This document shows positions 19,214 through 30,606 of a DNA stretch of 38,651 nt, one piece after another. Each line of letters opens with the position of its first letter. Position 1 is the stretch's first letter. The stretch lies in contig BFEA01000720.1 of the NCBI GenBank assembly GCA_003427395.1, positions 383,259 to 421,909 on the forward strand. Direction: 5' to 3'. Position numbers and translations under genes: made by a program. Under the pieces are notes generated by a model that saw only the letters and a list, made by a program, of their open reading frames with translations, was not told where the DNA came from and made no database searches. Origin of the DNA: Chara braunii (Eukaryota > Streptophyta > Charophyceae > Charales > Characeae).

Positions 19214-21164
19214 ACGCGAACGGCCGCGGTTGAACAAGCGCACACCCGCGCGCGGTCAGGAACGAGCAGACGAACGCTGACGCGCACGGATGCACATCAG
19301 GCATAGACAAGGACGAATGGGCTGTCGCATGTGTGCACGTGCACACAACTGCACGGGGTAGGAACGCAGCCGCGTACACACACGGGCGCACACCGCACAC
19401 GGCCGAGAGCGGACGGGCACCGACTCACACGCACACCTGTGCGTCCCCGCTCAGTTAGGGATAGGCGGGTAGCTGCGAGCATATGCATGCGCCCATCCTC
19501 GTGCGGTCAGAGGTGAGCTGACAACGGCATGTACGCACCCGAGCGAATCTGCACGAGCGTGGAGACAAGCGGACGGGCGAGTGCACACGACTTTGTACCC
19601 GTGCGCAGTACAGGGCAAGCAGACAGTTGCGCGCGCTCACACAGGCGAACCCCACGCGGATAGGGGTAGCGGGCGCGCATGTTCGCGCGCACACGACACT
19701 CCACCGCAGCCGACTGCGATTGACACTCGTCAAGACGCTGCCTTTCGATGCACAGTCGGGGTATTGAGCGGAGCAGCCCGACACTGAGCGAAGCGGGTCA
19801 TCAGGGCACAATCGGGGCACTAGACGAAGCGGGCCATCGGGGCACGCACAGGATTCCGGGGGGACATAACAACTGGCGCGGACGGCTAATGGTACCCCGA
19901 CACACTGTTGGGACAACGTGAGCTGGCCTGCCAGGTGCGGTGAGGATGCTGATGAGCAGCGACAGCCAGGGTACGACCGACCGAGCTCAGTCGGGACAAT
20001 GTGGGCGAGACCATCAGGCGCAGTTGGGACTCGGTCAATCGGGTGCAGTCCTGACGCAACCGAACAGGCACAGTTGGGATACCGGCGAACCGAGCCATTG
20101 GTACAGATCGGTGCACTCAGCGGAACGGGTTTTCTGAGCACGGTTAGAGCACGTCGCGGAGTGTTTCTACAGGCGCACCCGGGGGCCACGCGAGCGGGTA
20201 CTTTGGGCGCGTTCTCCAAGGACACACGAACAGGTACTTTGGCTGCATTCTTCAAGGGCACACGAACGGATACTTTGAGATTCGGGCTCCTATTGGGACA
20301 CGTGATGGTCTAGGAGCTATGACGGGTCGCATCAAGGCTTTGGCACTCCCGAGAGACAACTTCCCGAAGCGGGCCTTCCAAAAGGGTACTTTGAGATTTG
20401 GGCTCCCGGAGGAGTACATGGCGGTCTAGGAGCCGTGGCGGGCCGTCTTGAGGCTCCGGAAATCTGAAGAAACACTTTCCCGAACCGGGCTTTTTGAAGA
20501 GGTATGTTTTGAACCAGGCATTCCGAAGAGGCACACCCGCAACCAGACCGTTCGAAGAGGCTCATTCACAACCGGACTTCCCTCTAGAGGGCACATTATG
20601 AACCGGGCTTTCTGAAGAGGTACATTCTTGAACCGGGCTTTCCAAAGAGGTACTTTCCGAACTAGGCCTTCCGAACCGGGGCTCCCCGGACAAGACGACT
20701 GCGCGCAGGTATGGTCACAGTAGACCTCGAGCTCTGGCCCCGATGGGCAAGGGAGGCAACATCTGACACCGAGAGCTCCAGCACGGTCCACTGGGATCAA
20801 CGGGCGCAATATAGGCGTCACCCAGTCGAGAGGAGGATTAGACCACGGCTGATGACCAGATCCGTGGGGACCCGGACAGATTTTTCTGACATAGGAGCGG
20901 GGTGCACGACAGAGGCTGAGACTAGTGTTACACACCCCATCATTTTGGACTGAATGGAACCACTTTATTTATTCCTTCCAGACAGTGTGTCGTGAGTCCG
21001 CTGCGCATTCGTCTCGATCTGTTGTGATCTTTGTATTCGTGGATATGGACTGACGTGGTTTGTGCAGGTTACAGGAGCCCCGACCAACCCTCCCGTGGGT
21101 GACAGACGCGGCGCGAGGTATAGGTTTGGCCGGCGTGCCGGCAGAGCCGTTCTAACGGTCGACA
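19214..21164 (+). repeat. 5' LTR, right part
   Basis: Matches the 3' LTR copy from about 26157 to 27105, then continues about 1 kb further to GGTCGACA, one base before the PBS. This last kilobase is the part missing from the truncated 3' LTR. Confidence 0.85.
20271..20680. repeat. tandem repeats near the LTR 3' end
   Basis: TACTTTGAGATTYGGGCTCC occurs at about 20271 and 20389, a 118-bp duplication. From about 20480 to 20674 there are about seven units near 30 bp with the core GAACCGGGCTTTCYGAAGAGG. Non-coding. Confidence 0.8.
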
Positions 21165-21165
21165 G

Positions 21166-21182
21166 TGGCGCCGTTGTCGGGG
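21166..21182 (+). promoter_or_regulatory. primer-binding site complementary to tRNA-Asp
   Basis: TGGCGCCGTTGTCGGGG is complementary to the 3' end of plant tRNA-Asp(GTC) including the CCA, with one difference (T for C at position 12). It lies one base after the LTR end. Tat/Athila-type plant Ty3 elements use this primer. Confidence 0.9.
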
Positions 21183-21400
21183 AAGGCCGCCTCGCGGGAC
21201 TTTGGTCCGCCTGTAACTGCGGGGACGTGAGAGGATCAGGAAAAGAGTACGACTAGAGCGGAGCAAACGGCAAGCAACCAGGCAACCAGCGATCGGTATG
21301 TCCCGGTGAGACGTCGATTTTTGCAATGCTCATGATATTCTTGATTCTGACATTTTTGTGATTTCTTGTGTTTTTGTTTACCCACCCTTGAGGACGAATA
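21183..21400 (+). other. short leader where gag-protease should be
   Basis: Only about 220 bp separate the PBS from sequence encoding the start of RT. The last ~75 bp (21310-21385) is unusually T-rich and may be filler at a deletion junction. Confidence 0.6.
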
Positions 21401-22870
21401 GATCCGCGATATGCTAAGCCTGCAAAAATTTATACGGTCCCTCATATTCCATGGAATGACGCGGGATGGAAGTGTACGCAAAAGGAGAAGGAGATGATAG
21501 TAGACTTCCTGAAGAAGAAGATAAGGACGTTCGTAGCGGAACCCTGTGAGAGCGCCTATGCCAATCGGTGGTTCTTCATAAGGAAATCAAACGGGAAGCT
21601 ATGATGGATACAAGACTTACAGAAGACAAATAAGGTCACAGTGAGGGACATTGGGTTCATCCCAAACGCGGATCTCCTATCCGAAGGCTCAACCAAACGT
21701 TTAATTTACTCAGTCTGCGACCTTTTCTCGGGCTACGATGAGATACCGCTTGACTATCGAGACCGACATCTAACTGTGATGCATACGCCATTGGGGCTAA
21801 GTTCAAATGTTGGTGGTGTTGATGGGGTGGACTAACGGTGTCGCAGTCTTTCAGAGAGCGATGGTCGCCGTTCTAGGGGAACTCATACCAAACTTGGTAG
21901 AGGTTTCCCTGGATGACTTCCCGATCAAAGGACCATACGAGAAAGATGAGACAGAAGTGAGACCCGGAGTGAGGAAGTTTGTTGCCACCCATGCTGAAGA
22001 CATCAAGAAAGTACTTATGAAGTTATAGGACGCGAACCTTACGGTAAGTGGGACAAAAAAAAGATGGGCAGTCTCCTCTATAAAGATATTGGGATATATC
22101 TGTGACAAGGATGGCAGACGGCCGGACCCGACAAAGATAGAAAAGCTTATGAACTGGCCCACTCCCCTACGACACATTACTGACATACGCCAGTTCATAG
22201 GGGTGGTAAGATTCTGGAGGAATTTCATAAAAGGGTACGCCGGGAAGGCCGAACCGTTAAGAAAGTTCTTGCTCAAAGGAGTAGAGTGGGAATGGACGAG
22301 TGAACAAGAAAATACAGTCAGAACCCTAAAGGATGAGTATAAGGAAGGCGGTCAAGTCCTTGGAGTCCCTTACTTCGACGACGAGGAAAATCGGTCATTT
22401 GTGGTATGGACGGATGCGGGACCTGTCTCCGTTGGTGGAGTATTGGCTCAAAAGGACCAGGCTGGCAACGAGAGGCCTCTTAGATTCGAGAGTAAAACCT
22501 TAAACGCCATTGAGAGGAACTATTACAATTTAAGAAATAAGTTTTAGGAGTGCTGCACTATTTAAATATTTTCCGACATTATATTTACGGGTGAAGGTTC
22601 GTACTGCGGGTCGATCCGACAGCGGTGGCAGCTGTCTTACAAAAAGACTTCTCATTAACAGACCCTACAATCACCAGGTGGCTCATGCATATAAGGATGT
22701 TTGATTACGTAGTGGAGTAAATATCTGGGGCTAAGAATTCAGTTGCCGATGACCTCTCGCGAATTCCACTAGAAGATGGAAACCTAGAATCGCCTAGTGG
22801 TATTGACAAATTTTTACAAATGGACATCAGTTCCTTAAAAATGGAGACCAGTACAGGAGGAACTTCATTA
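21401..22870 (+). pseudogene. Ty3-type pol: reverse transcriptase and RNase H
   Basis: RYAKPAKIYTVPHIPW opens the RT-proximal region at 21401. NRWFFIRKSNGKL is followed by TGA at 21602, where a W/R codon is expected, then DIGFIPNADLL and SVCDLFSGYDEIPLD with the first catalytic Asp. A frameshift near 21800 leads to MGWTNGVAVFQRAM. The catalytic box reads SLDD instead of YxDD, so the key Tyr is lost. ILGYICDKDG and IEKLMNWPTPL precede RNase H (VVWTDAG at about 22405, FESKTLN, ADDLSR at about 22750). A TAG at 22026 and at least one frameshift after 22547 add further damage. Copies the RNA genome and removes the template; inactive here. Confidence 0.9.
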
Positions 22871-22899
22871 TTCTTTGTAGAATTTATACATTGGCAAGT

Positions 22900-24413
22900 A
22901 CCATAAGATAGGGCGGTATCTTATAGGTGAAATCGAGTTGGATGACAAGCTTAGGAAGGAAACTCAACAGTATTGCCTCAAGGCGGCACACCTCTTTAAG
23001 AGACCACCTAAAAACGGAATGCCAATGAGAGTGGTCTGTGATGAGGATGCGCACTGGGAGATAATAGCGGAACTTCACGACGGCATCGTCAGAGGACATA
23101 GAGGAGTAAAAGGAACTTTCGAAAAAATTAGAAACCTCCACAGGTGGGATGGTTTATATAAGGACGTAGAATCATACTGTCTGACCTGCGTACAATGCCA
23201 GAAGAGGGTTGTAGTTAAGTATAAAGAGCCCTTGTTCCCTTCCTATCCGACAGCAGTAGGCCAGAAAGTTCACATAGACTTAGTCAAGATGCCCAAGGGA
23301 GAAGGAGGGATGAACTACATCATGGACATTAGAGACGACTTGACTGGATTCGTGGAGGCATGGCCGCTACGTCAAAAAACTGGTAAAGCAGTTAGTGGAC
23401 ATTGGACTGAATATATCACTCGGTACGGCTGCGTAGGGAAGATCATCATGGATAGGGGATCGGAGTTTATAGCTAAGGAAGTCCAAGAATTGCTCTAGAG
23501 AGCGGGAATACGAGTATCACTATCCACGGCATATCATCCTCAAACTAATGCTCCTGTAGAAAGGGGGCACCAATCTCAAGTCAACGCGCTCACTAAATGG
23601 TGCGAAGGAAAGGAGAAGAACTGACCGAAGTATCTAGGATTCGTCGTCTGGGCAGATAACATTACGGTTCGCTCAACTACGGGATACCCGCCCTACGTCT
23701 TATGGTTCGGACGACATTGTCCCTTACCCATAGAATTTCATATCGACTCTTGGCAGACAATTAACTGGCAAGAGATCTCGACGAGGGAGCAGTTGCTGGC
23801 CACAAGGATCAAACAAATAGCCGAAACCCTCGAGGATAATGTCTTAGACACCATAGAGAGGCTAAAGACCCAGAGAGGAAAAGAGAAAGAAAGATGGGAT
23901 AAGAATCTTCGAGTCAGGCAAGAAGAGATACCTACGGGGAGCCTAGTCCTGCTCTACGACTCCTCGCTAAAGACAACGTAGACAGGGAAGCTAGCAAACA
24001 AATGGATGGGGTCCTACCGTGTGGTCAAAAGACTAGAAGGCGGAACCTACTTGATAGAGGGATTAGACAACACAAGATGGAAGGAACCGGTGTCTGGAGC
24101 CCGCTTAAAAGTATTTAAAGACAAAAAAAAGACTATTCCACATACAAAAAAATCTAAGAAGAAGGATGAGGTTGCTAAGCACCCAGAAAAAGGTACGAAG
24201 AAGGATGAGGTTGCTAATCACCCAGAAAAAGGTACGAAGAAGGATAAGCACTTAGAACAACCTACCGCAATACCCACTTCTCAAGTAGGGCAGACCCCTA
24301 ATCAGCACTTAGAACAACCTACGACAGTATCCACTTCTGAAGTAGAGGAGTCCTCAAAGCGACCCTTGAAAAGGAGACAAGAGAAAGTCCTAGGGGTCCG
24401 AGGTAGCGAATGA
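22900..24413 (+). pseudogene. Ty3-type integrase and repetitive basic C-terminal tail
   Basis: One frame from 22938 to 24413. HHCC zinc-binding module: H..GHRGVKG then CVQC (about 23070-23200). Core: HIDLV (Asp at 23277-23279), IIMDRGSEF (Asp at 23451-23453), VERGH (Glu at 23559-23561). The second Asp and Glu are separated by 35 residues, the exact DX35E spacing. A GPY/F-like module (MGSYRVVKRLEGGTYLIEG) follows at about 24006. The tail has tandem copies of KKDEVA.HPEKGT (39 bp) and HLEQPT. Stops: TAG 23496, TGA 23622, TAG 23979. No chromodomain seen. Inserts cDNA into the genome; inactive here. Confidence 0.9.
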
Positions 24414-24742
24414 AAAACCACAAAGAAGAGGAAGTACGAAATCGTCAAGTTGGTTGCGACAAAAAAGCGGAGGAAGCGTAAGATTAAAGAAGCCGTCAGA
24501 AATGTGCAGACTATATAAAACAGGCAAAACAAACACTGCCGACAGGATAGACGCAACGGAGCAAAGAAACGCTTAGGGATTAAAAAGACGACGACTAAGA
24601 AAAAACGAAGCAAGACTTAAAAGCGAAAGAAAGGCGTCCGAGCAAGATAAAGAGGATGATCTTGGGTTGATGGGTAGAGATTAGGAGTCAGCAATTTTCC
24701 ACATCTTTCCTTCATACACCAAGATCCCTCGCCGGGGACGTC
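24414..24742 (+). other. 3' untranslated / decayed Lys-Arg-rich tail of pol
   Basis: A-rich sequence that would encode more Lys/Arg-rich tail if stops were ignored, then non-coding sequence up to the polypurine tract. Confidence 0.5.
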
Positions 24743-24763
24743 GAGAATGGGGGGGGGGGGGGG
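24743..24763 (+). promoter_or_regulatory. polypurine tract
   Basis: GAGAAT followed by a run of 15 G, four bases before the 3' LTR start. It primes plus-strand DNA synthesis in LTR elements. The position confirms the LTR assignment. Confidence 0.85.
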
Positions 24764-24767
24764 CTGC

Positions 24768-27105
24768 TGTCGGGCGGCTCCAACCCTACGCCGCCCTTTA
24801 CTTCCCGTGTAAGGGCGCGCGATAAGATCCTTGTTTGGCAACATTCTACCTGGCCGGGAGTTACAGACCATGCGGCATATCGACGCGACGAACAAAGGGC
24901 TATCGACATTTACCGATCGTGCGACGGAATGACACTACGAAGAGCGGGGGCCGACACTCAGGATTGGAAGGGGCCCGAGCAATAAAAGGCGAATGGCAGG
25001 ACCGGTCCTTTCCGAGGGGGCCCTGGTCGATTTTTCCTTAAAAGGCGGTACCACTAGGGAGTGGGGACCACCTAGGCCCGAATAGGCCTGGGGCAGGCTC
25101 GGGAATAGCCTCGGTACCAGGGCGCTGCAAAGGGCCCGGTTCCCGACAGGGAGGCCCCTTTCGTCGGAAACTTTTCGAGGGCCCAAACAGGCTCAGGCAC
25201 AGGCCCGGTACCGGGGCGCTGCAAGTTGCCGGCAGCCTCGGTGCACACAAAGGTCGAGACTCATACCTTGAAGGGGGCCCGACGAAGTATTTAAACCGAA
25301 CCGGGCCCAGATCCGGGACACTTTCGACATGCGTGGACATAGGCGCAAAGGGAGGAACACGCACGGAGGAGGGCACACGGAGGCAACACTCACGGACGAG
25401 GACACACGGAGGCAACATGCACGGACGAGGTGCGCACGGGACAACATGCAGGGCACTTCTCGCAGGCGGGACAGGAGACCGTACGGGGGAAGAACACGCA
25501 CAGGCGTGACACGCAGGAGGACACGTACGGAGGAGGCAACACACACGACACTTCCCGGAGAGCACGAATGGGAGGCGCTCCTAGGACACGGATGGAGGGG
25601 AGAGACGAACGGGCAAGGCCACTCGAACGAGCGCATACGGGACACGGAGGTCGCACGAGCTCACGCGTCCATAGCCGCGCAAGGACGACAGGTGCAGGAA
25701 CACTCCTACAGACACGGCGCACGTGCGCACAGACGCACACAGCCATTCCTGCGCCCCAGCGGGCGTCAGCGCACGTATGTGCACACTCGCGCAACCAATC
25801 CCGTGCACTTGCGGGTGACAGTGTGGGTGCGCGAGCACGAGCGCGACCGATCCCGCGGACTAGCGGGTGATGCACACGCAGCCATTCCCGCGCACTAGCG
25901 GGCGACATCGCGGGTGCACGCACACGAGCGCGACCATTCCCGCACACTAGCGGGCGTCAGCGAGCGCGCGCTGCCATTCTAGCGCACGGTAAGAGGGAGG
26001 CAGTAACGCGGGCATGCGCGCGCACGTACGGACGGGACAAGGGGATTACGCCGCGTGCAACTGCATGCACGCTCCCACACAGTCAGGGGCGGGCTGCGAT
26101 GACGCCACGCACGGATTGGAGCAGGGAGACAAGCTCCCTTACATAGGTCGGAGCACCACGCGCGAACGGTCGCGGTTGAACGAGCGCACACCCGCGCGCG
26201 GTCAAGAACGGGCAGACGAACGTTGACGCGCACGGATGCACATCGGGCATAAACAGGGATGAACGGGCTGTGGCGGGTGTGCACGTGCACACAACTGCGT
26301 GGGGCAGGAACGCGGCCGCGAACACACACGGGCGCACACCGCACATGGCCGAGAGCGGACGGGCACCGACTCACGCGCACACCTGTGCGTCCCCTCTCAG
26401 TCGGGGATAGGCAGGTAGCTGGGCGCATATGCATGCGCCCATCCGCGTGCGGTCAGAGGTGAGCTGACAGCCGCACGTACGCACCTGAGCGGATCCACAT
26501 GAGCGTGGAGACAAGAGGAGGGGGGCGTGCACACGACTTTGCACCCGTGCGCAGTAGAGGGCAAGCAGACAGTTGCGCGCACTCACACAGGCGAACCACA
26601 CACGGATAGGGGTAGCGGGCGCGCGTGTTCGTGCGCGCACAACGCCCCACCGCAACCGACTGTGATTGTCACTCGTCAAGACGTCGCCTTTCGATGCGCA
26701 GTCGGGGTACTGAGGGGAGCAGGCCGGCACTGAGCGAAGCGGGTCATCAGGGCACAGTCGGGGCACTAGACGAAGCGGGCCATCGGGGCACGCACTGGAC
26801 TCCGGGGGGACATAAAAACTGGCGCGAACAGCTAATGGTACCCAGACACACTCTTGGGACAACGTGAGCTGGCCTGCCGGGTGCGGTGAGGATGCAGATG
26901 AGCAGCGACAACCAGGGTACGACCGACCGAGCTCAGTCGGGACACAGTGGGCCAGACCATCAGGCGCAGTTGGGACTCGGGCAATCGGGTGCAGCCCTGA
27001 AGCAACCGAACAGGTACAGTCGGGATACCGGCGAACCGAGCCATCGGTACGGATCGATGCACTCAGCTGAACGGGTTTTCTCAGCATGGTTAGAGCACGT
27101 CGCGG
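24768..27105 (+). repeat. 3' LTR, truncated on the right
   Basis: Starts TGTCGGGCGG like the 5' LTR and reads continuously through the point where the 5' LTR is interrupted. Similarity to the 5' LTR stops at ...CACGTCGCGG (27105, equivalent to 20159), about 1 kb short of the LTR end, where opposite-strand protease sequence begins. Confidence 0.85.
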
Positions 27106-27768
27106 GTTTTCCGTTTGGGCAGGCTAGCACCAAGTTCGACCTCTGGCTCCTTTTCCGCTACCATAACACCTAGGACTTCGTCCTCCTGCCTCCTCTTCTT
27201 CTGCGGCAGGCCCATCTTGATCCAGTCCTTCTTGTTGAATGCTTCCTCAATCATGATTTCTACCCTTTCTCTCATACCCTCCATCCGTGCGAAAGCCCCT
27301 TTTCGCGTGCTATCCTCGAACGACGGCGACCATGTTGCCAATTTCCCCTTCGGGGGGTCTCCTCCCGTTCCAAGGAGTCGGAGGAGCTCTCCCCGGCCGG
27401 TCATAGGGTCCTCTATATTTACCATGTATGAGCCATCGTGTAAGTGCATGCCTATCATCTCCACGTTCGCGCACCACGGTCTCCCGAGGATTATGTCGCG
27501 GTCCATTTCCTCCATTACGGTCATCCGCTGAAACGACCAGATCGATTTCCTGACCCCTGCCTTCACAACACACTTCGTGACATACCCAGCGAACAGGATT
27601 TCCCCGCCAGCTCCCCGGATGCTCCCGGTTACTTCCTTGTTTACCGTGCATCCCGTGATCGTTGCGAAATCTCTCCTTATGAGAGTGATTTCTGCTCCCC
27701 CGTCTACTAATGCGTTGGTATGATGACTCCCGATCTGGATTTTCAGTTTCCCTACGGGCAGTGTGCAT
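27090..27768 (-). pseudogene. Ty3-type aspartic protease region
   Basis: Reading from 27768, VGKLKIQIG leads to TNALVDGGAEITLI, the retroviral-type protease active site (D-G-G-A where D-T/S-G-A is usual), and later DIILGRPW. A charged linker ends in KKRRQEDEVLG and RKTRDVL. The final few codons and stop (27090) come from LTR sequence, so the frame is accidentally closed at the junction. It is frameshifted relative to gag near 27755. It matures gag and pol proteins. RT would follow in a complete element but is absent. Confidence 0.8.
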
Positions 27769-30106
27769 GAAAGCTAAGCTTTGTCCCGGGTGGTGATCTC
27801 ATGACTTCGCCGCCCTCCCAGTCGGGCAAGCTCAAACGAATGTCTGCAAAGTTTTTTTCGAGATCCTCCAAGTCCCCATGACTCCTCTGAAGGTTAGTCA
27901 CTTCTTGCGGAGCTTCGTCCTCCCTCTCCCCTTCTGGTAATTCGGGGTTGTCGCCTATTTCTACTCGCCTCCGAGTGAATAGTTGTCTGAGCCCTTTGAG
28001 CAACCTAGGGCTAGCCTGGAGCATGGTCTGAAAAGACACCGACACCATGGTTCCTAGTAACTTGCTAATGGTGTCGTCGAGCTCAGGCAAGGTTAAGACC
28101 GGGATTTGATACCGAAACTTCTTCTTAGCGGCGGTAACCTTGTCCGCAGGCTCCTCTTCCCTAGGCTTCCCATAGACTTTCTCTGGGTCCTCGGCCTCTG
28201 GCTCTGCCTGGGGTTCGGAGCTTCCGGCGACCTCCTCCATAATGGTGTCATGGTTAATCCTTCTCCCGGCCGTTCCCAGTCCAGTGGTTGCGTTCACCCT
28301 ATCACGTCCGTCGTTTTCCAAAATAAAGTTGGCCAGAGGCCCGCGCCCCCGGAGTTGATCCCAGATGATCTCGCCCACCGGTTCGGTTTCTACAACTGTT
28401 ATTTCTAACCCGTTGAGCATGATAATGGCTCGCCGCATTCCTCCTGGCGAGTTCTAGTTCACCCGCTCCCCTTGCAGTCCAAATATCTCCCCCTTTAATG
28501 ACCTTGTACACCTTCTTTTTAGAATATCATGGTTGAGCTTTGGGCACGCGCGCACATAATGTCCTATCGCGGTACTGTACTTGCATTGCTCGTTAGCAGG
28601 ATCTCTCTGTCCGAATCCCCGGTTGGCTACCCCTGGCAGAACCACAACTTCCTGGGGAGGGAGGGCACGTCGGGATACTAGCACCTGCATAACCAGTAGC
28701 GCGCCTTCCATCCTTTCAATCTTATTGTCGACCCCATGCACCCGTTCATGTAAACTTTCAATTCCCTTCTTTACCTTGTCGCCCGTCCTACGGGTCAGAT
28801 CTATGATCTCTCCTTCCTTAAGCAAAGCCAACGTTTCTGTTACTACCGTTTTCTCAGCCAGATCCGTTACCGTGCTAAAATCAACATCCCGCGTGTTTAC
28901 GAACTTGCTCGTCTGTTGGTAAGCTGACAGGATCTTGTCTTTGTCGAACTCGGAGAACTGCCTGAGGAAATACTTGCTCATTATCCGGTCCGTGACCCCG
29001 GGGATCCTTAGTGCTACTAGAGTAAATTCTCGTAGGAAATCATTGTACGTTGCGAAGTTCTTCCTCTGAACTGCCGCTAGGTCGGCCTCCGTTGCCATTT
29101 TCTCTGCCGCCAGGTACTTCCTCATCAGCACATCCCGGGTCTCCTTCCAAGACCGGCTTGCGGCTACAATGGCCATTATGTCCCGTCCTAGGCTTAACGA
29201 CACATGCTGTCCTAGATGGTCCATCTTTTCCTCCTCGGTCCACTTTAGTAATGCAACTAGGTTCTCGTAGTCGATCAGGAAGTCCGTGATGTTTGCTCCA
29301 TTGAAAGTCAACTTTTTCTTGGCGTCTGCCAGATAGCCTTGGTTCTTGTTCAGTGCTCGTGTAAGGGATGATACTATCTTCCTAAGGCCACCTTCGGAGC
29401 TACTGGCCTCGGCTGCCACGCTGGTATCTGGCCCTTCCTTGTTGGCTGTCTGCCCCCCTCTAGTCTTTGCCGTTCCTTATGGGTCGAACCACCCCAACAC
29501 CTTTTCTGTGAGGCTCCAGAGCCCTTCGCATCCTCGCGATCCCGCTAGCAAGACCGGCAGACAGCTAGCCCCACTGTCTGTGGCTAAGGGGTTCGTCGCC
29601 TTCTCTGCCTCCATTCCCGACGAGTTTTCTCTCTCTTTCCTTCTTTTGCTCGACGTTCCCCTACGGTCACTACCCTTGTCCCCTTGCCAAGTTCCGCCCC
29701 GGCTGGTTTTCCGTTCGTCCCGCGGTACCTCCTGCAGAGGGCCTTCCTCGTTTCCAATCATCATTTCCTCAACTAACCTTGCCTTGTATTCCGCGGTCCT
29801 CTTCTCTATTTCTGCTAGTTTGCGCCTCGCGTCCGTGACCCTTACTTTCTTAGACACAGCTCCCTCTGAGTTTCCGGGGTTCGCCCTATCCTTATTCCTG
29901 CCCTCCTTGTTTTCCTGGGTCCCCTGTCTGCTTCCCCCGACTTTTCCCAAGCTCTCTCCTGAGGACATTTCCTTCCGGTTCCCTTTGGTGTCATCCGGAT
30001 TTGCTGATTCCCTGTCCTTCTGCCCTTCCTTGCTTTGCTCAGCACTGCCTCCTAAGCCTGGTCCTCCCTCGCTTTCATGATTACCCGTCTCATCCTCCGT
30101 TGCCAT
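27752..30106 (-). pseudogene. Ty3-type gag polyprotein (two in-frame stops)
   Basis: ATG at 30106; one frame to 27752 broken by TAA 29477 and TAG 28454. The N-terminal ~200 residues are polar and disordered with a helical KLAEIEKRTAEYKARL segment. The capsid-like part has LTFNGANITDFLIDYENL and NFATYNDFLREFTLVA, as in gag proteins of this Ty3 group. A CCHC knuckle at about 28540-28590 has its second Cys replaced by Ser (C-KY-S-TAIG-H-YVRA-C). The C-terminal part contains ELDDTISKLLG and LLKGLRQLF. It forms the particle that packages element RNA. It lies 500 bp downstream of the four-paralogue cluster on the same strand. Confidence 0.85.
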
Positions 30107-30606
30107 ACTTGCCTACTTCTGCATAACCAAAGGATTCCCCAGAACAAACACAGTGCGAGGCATTTAGGTTCCCTAGGTTCCAATCCTGTTGGTTTATCCT
30201 TTTACTTGGTAATTAGGTTTTTCCCCATTCCCATTTTCTGATGCCTTCCTTAATATGGAGCCGCGTCTGGCTCTGCTGCCTCACCGAGCTAACGGCGTGA
30301 CTTAGCTTCCCTTATCACCGGTTCGTTTAGAGTGCCCTTATTCCGTTGGTCGGTGCGTAGGGGTCCGGGTTGGGCAACCTGCTAGAAAACGTTTTCCTGC
30401 GCGAGGTTCCCTGTCTGGCGGTTATTGATCATCCGGGTCCGAGGTCCCCCCCTTTTTCCTATTTCTGTCGGTGGCCTTCGAACGTAGCGGACTGTGCTTG
30501 ATTTGCGCTACTGGCTCGCCTGCGGGTGCTGGTCCCGTTCTCGTCTACGTGGCCCTTCCGGTTCGGTAGGCTCCTCGAATAGTTGAGCCACCCCCGTTAG
30601 ATAATT
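30107..30606. other. spacer between gag and the paralogue cluster
   Basis: No ORF, no tRNA-complementary PBS on the minus strand, and no LTR similarity that I can see, although a 5' leader or LTR would be expected directly upstream of gag. Confidence 0.5.

Larger units (their letters stand above)
11722..27105 (+). mobile_element. Ty3-type LTR retrotransposon with ~3.3-kb LTRs, lacking gag-pro
   Basis: Long copies of one sequence occur at 11722-13104, 19214-21164 and 24768-27105. The first copy matches the left part of the third and the second matches its right part. The first two therefore form one 5' LTR interrupted by a 6.1-kb insertion, and the third is the 3' LTR. The LTR starts TGTCG and ends CGACA. 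A tRNA-Asp-type PBS follows the 5' LTR by one base, pol fills the interior, and a polypurine tract precedes the 3' LTR. The LTR copies differ at about 16 of the first 165 positions, so the insertion is old. Gag and protease are missing, and the 3' LTR lacks its last ~1 kb. Confidence 0.85.

Noticed and set aside
19940-19965. CTGATGAGCAGCGACAG as a hammerhead ribozyme core
   Set aside because: The GAAA of the core is GACA, the corresponding LTR copy reads CAGATGAG, and no flanking helices I and III could be found.
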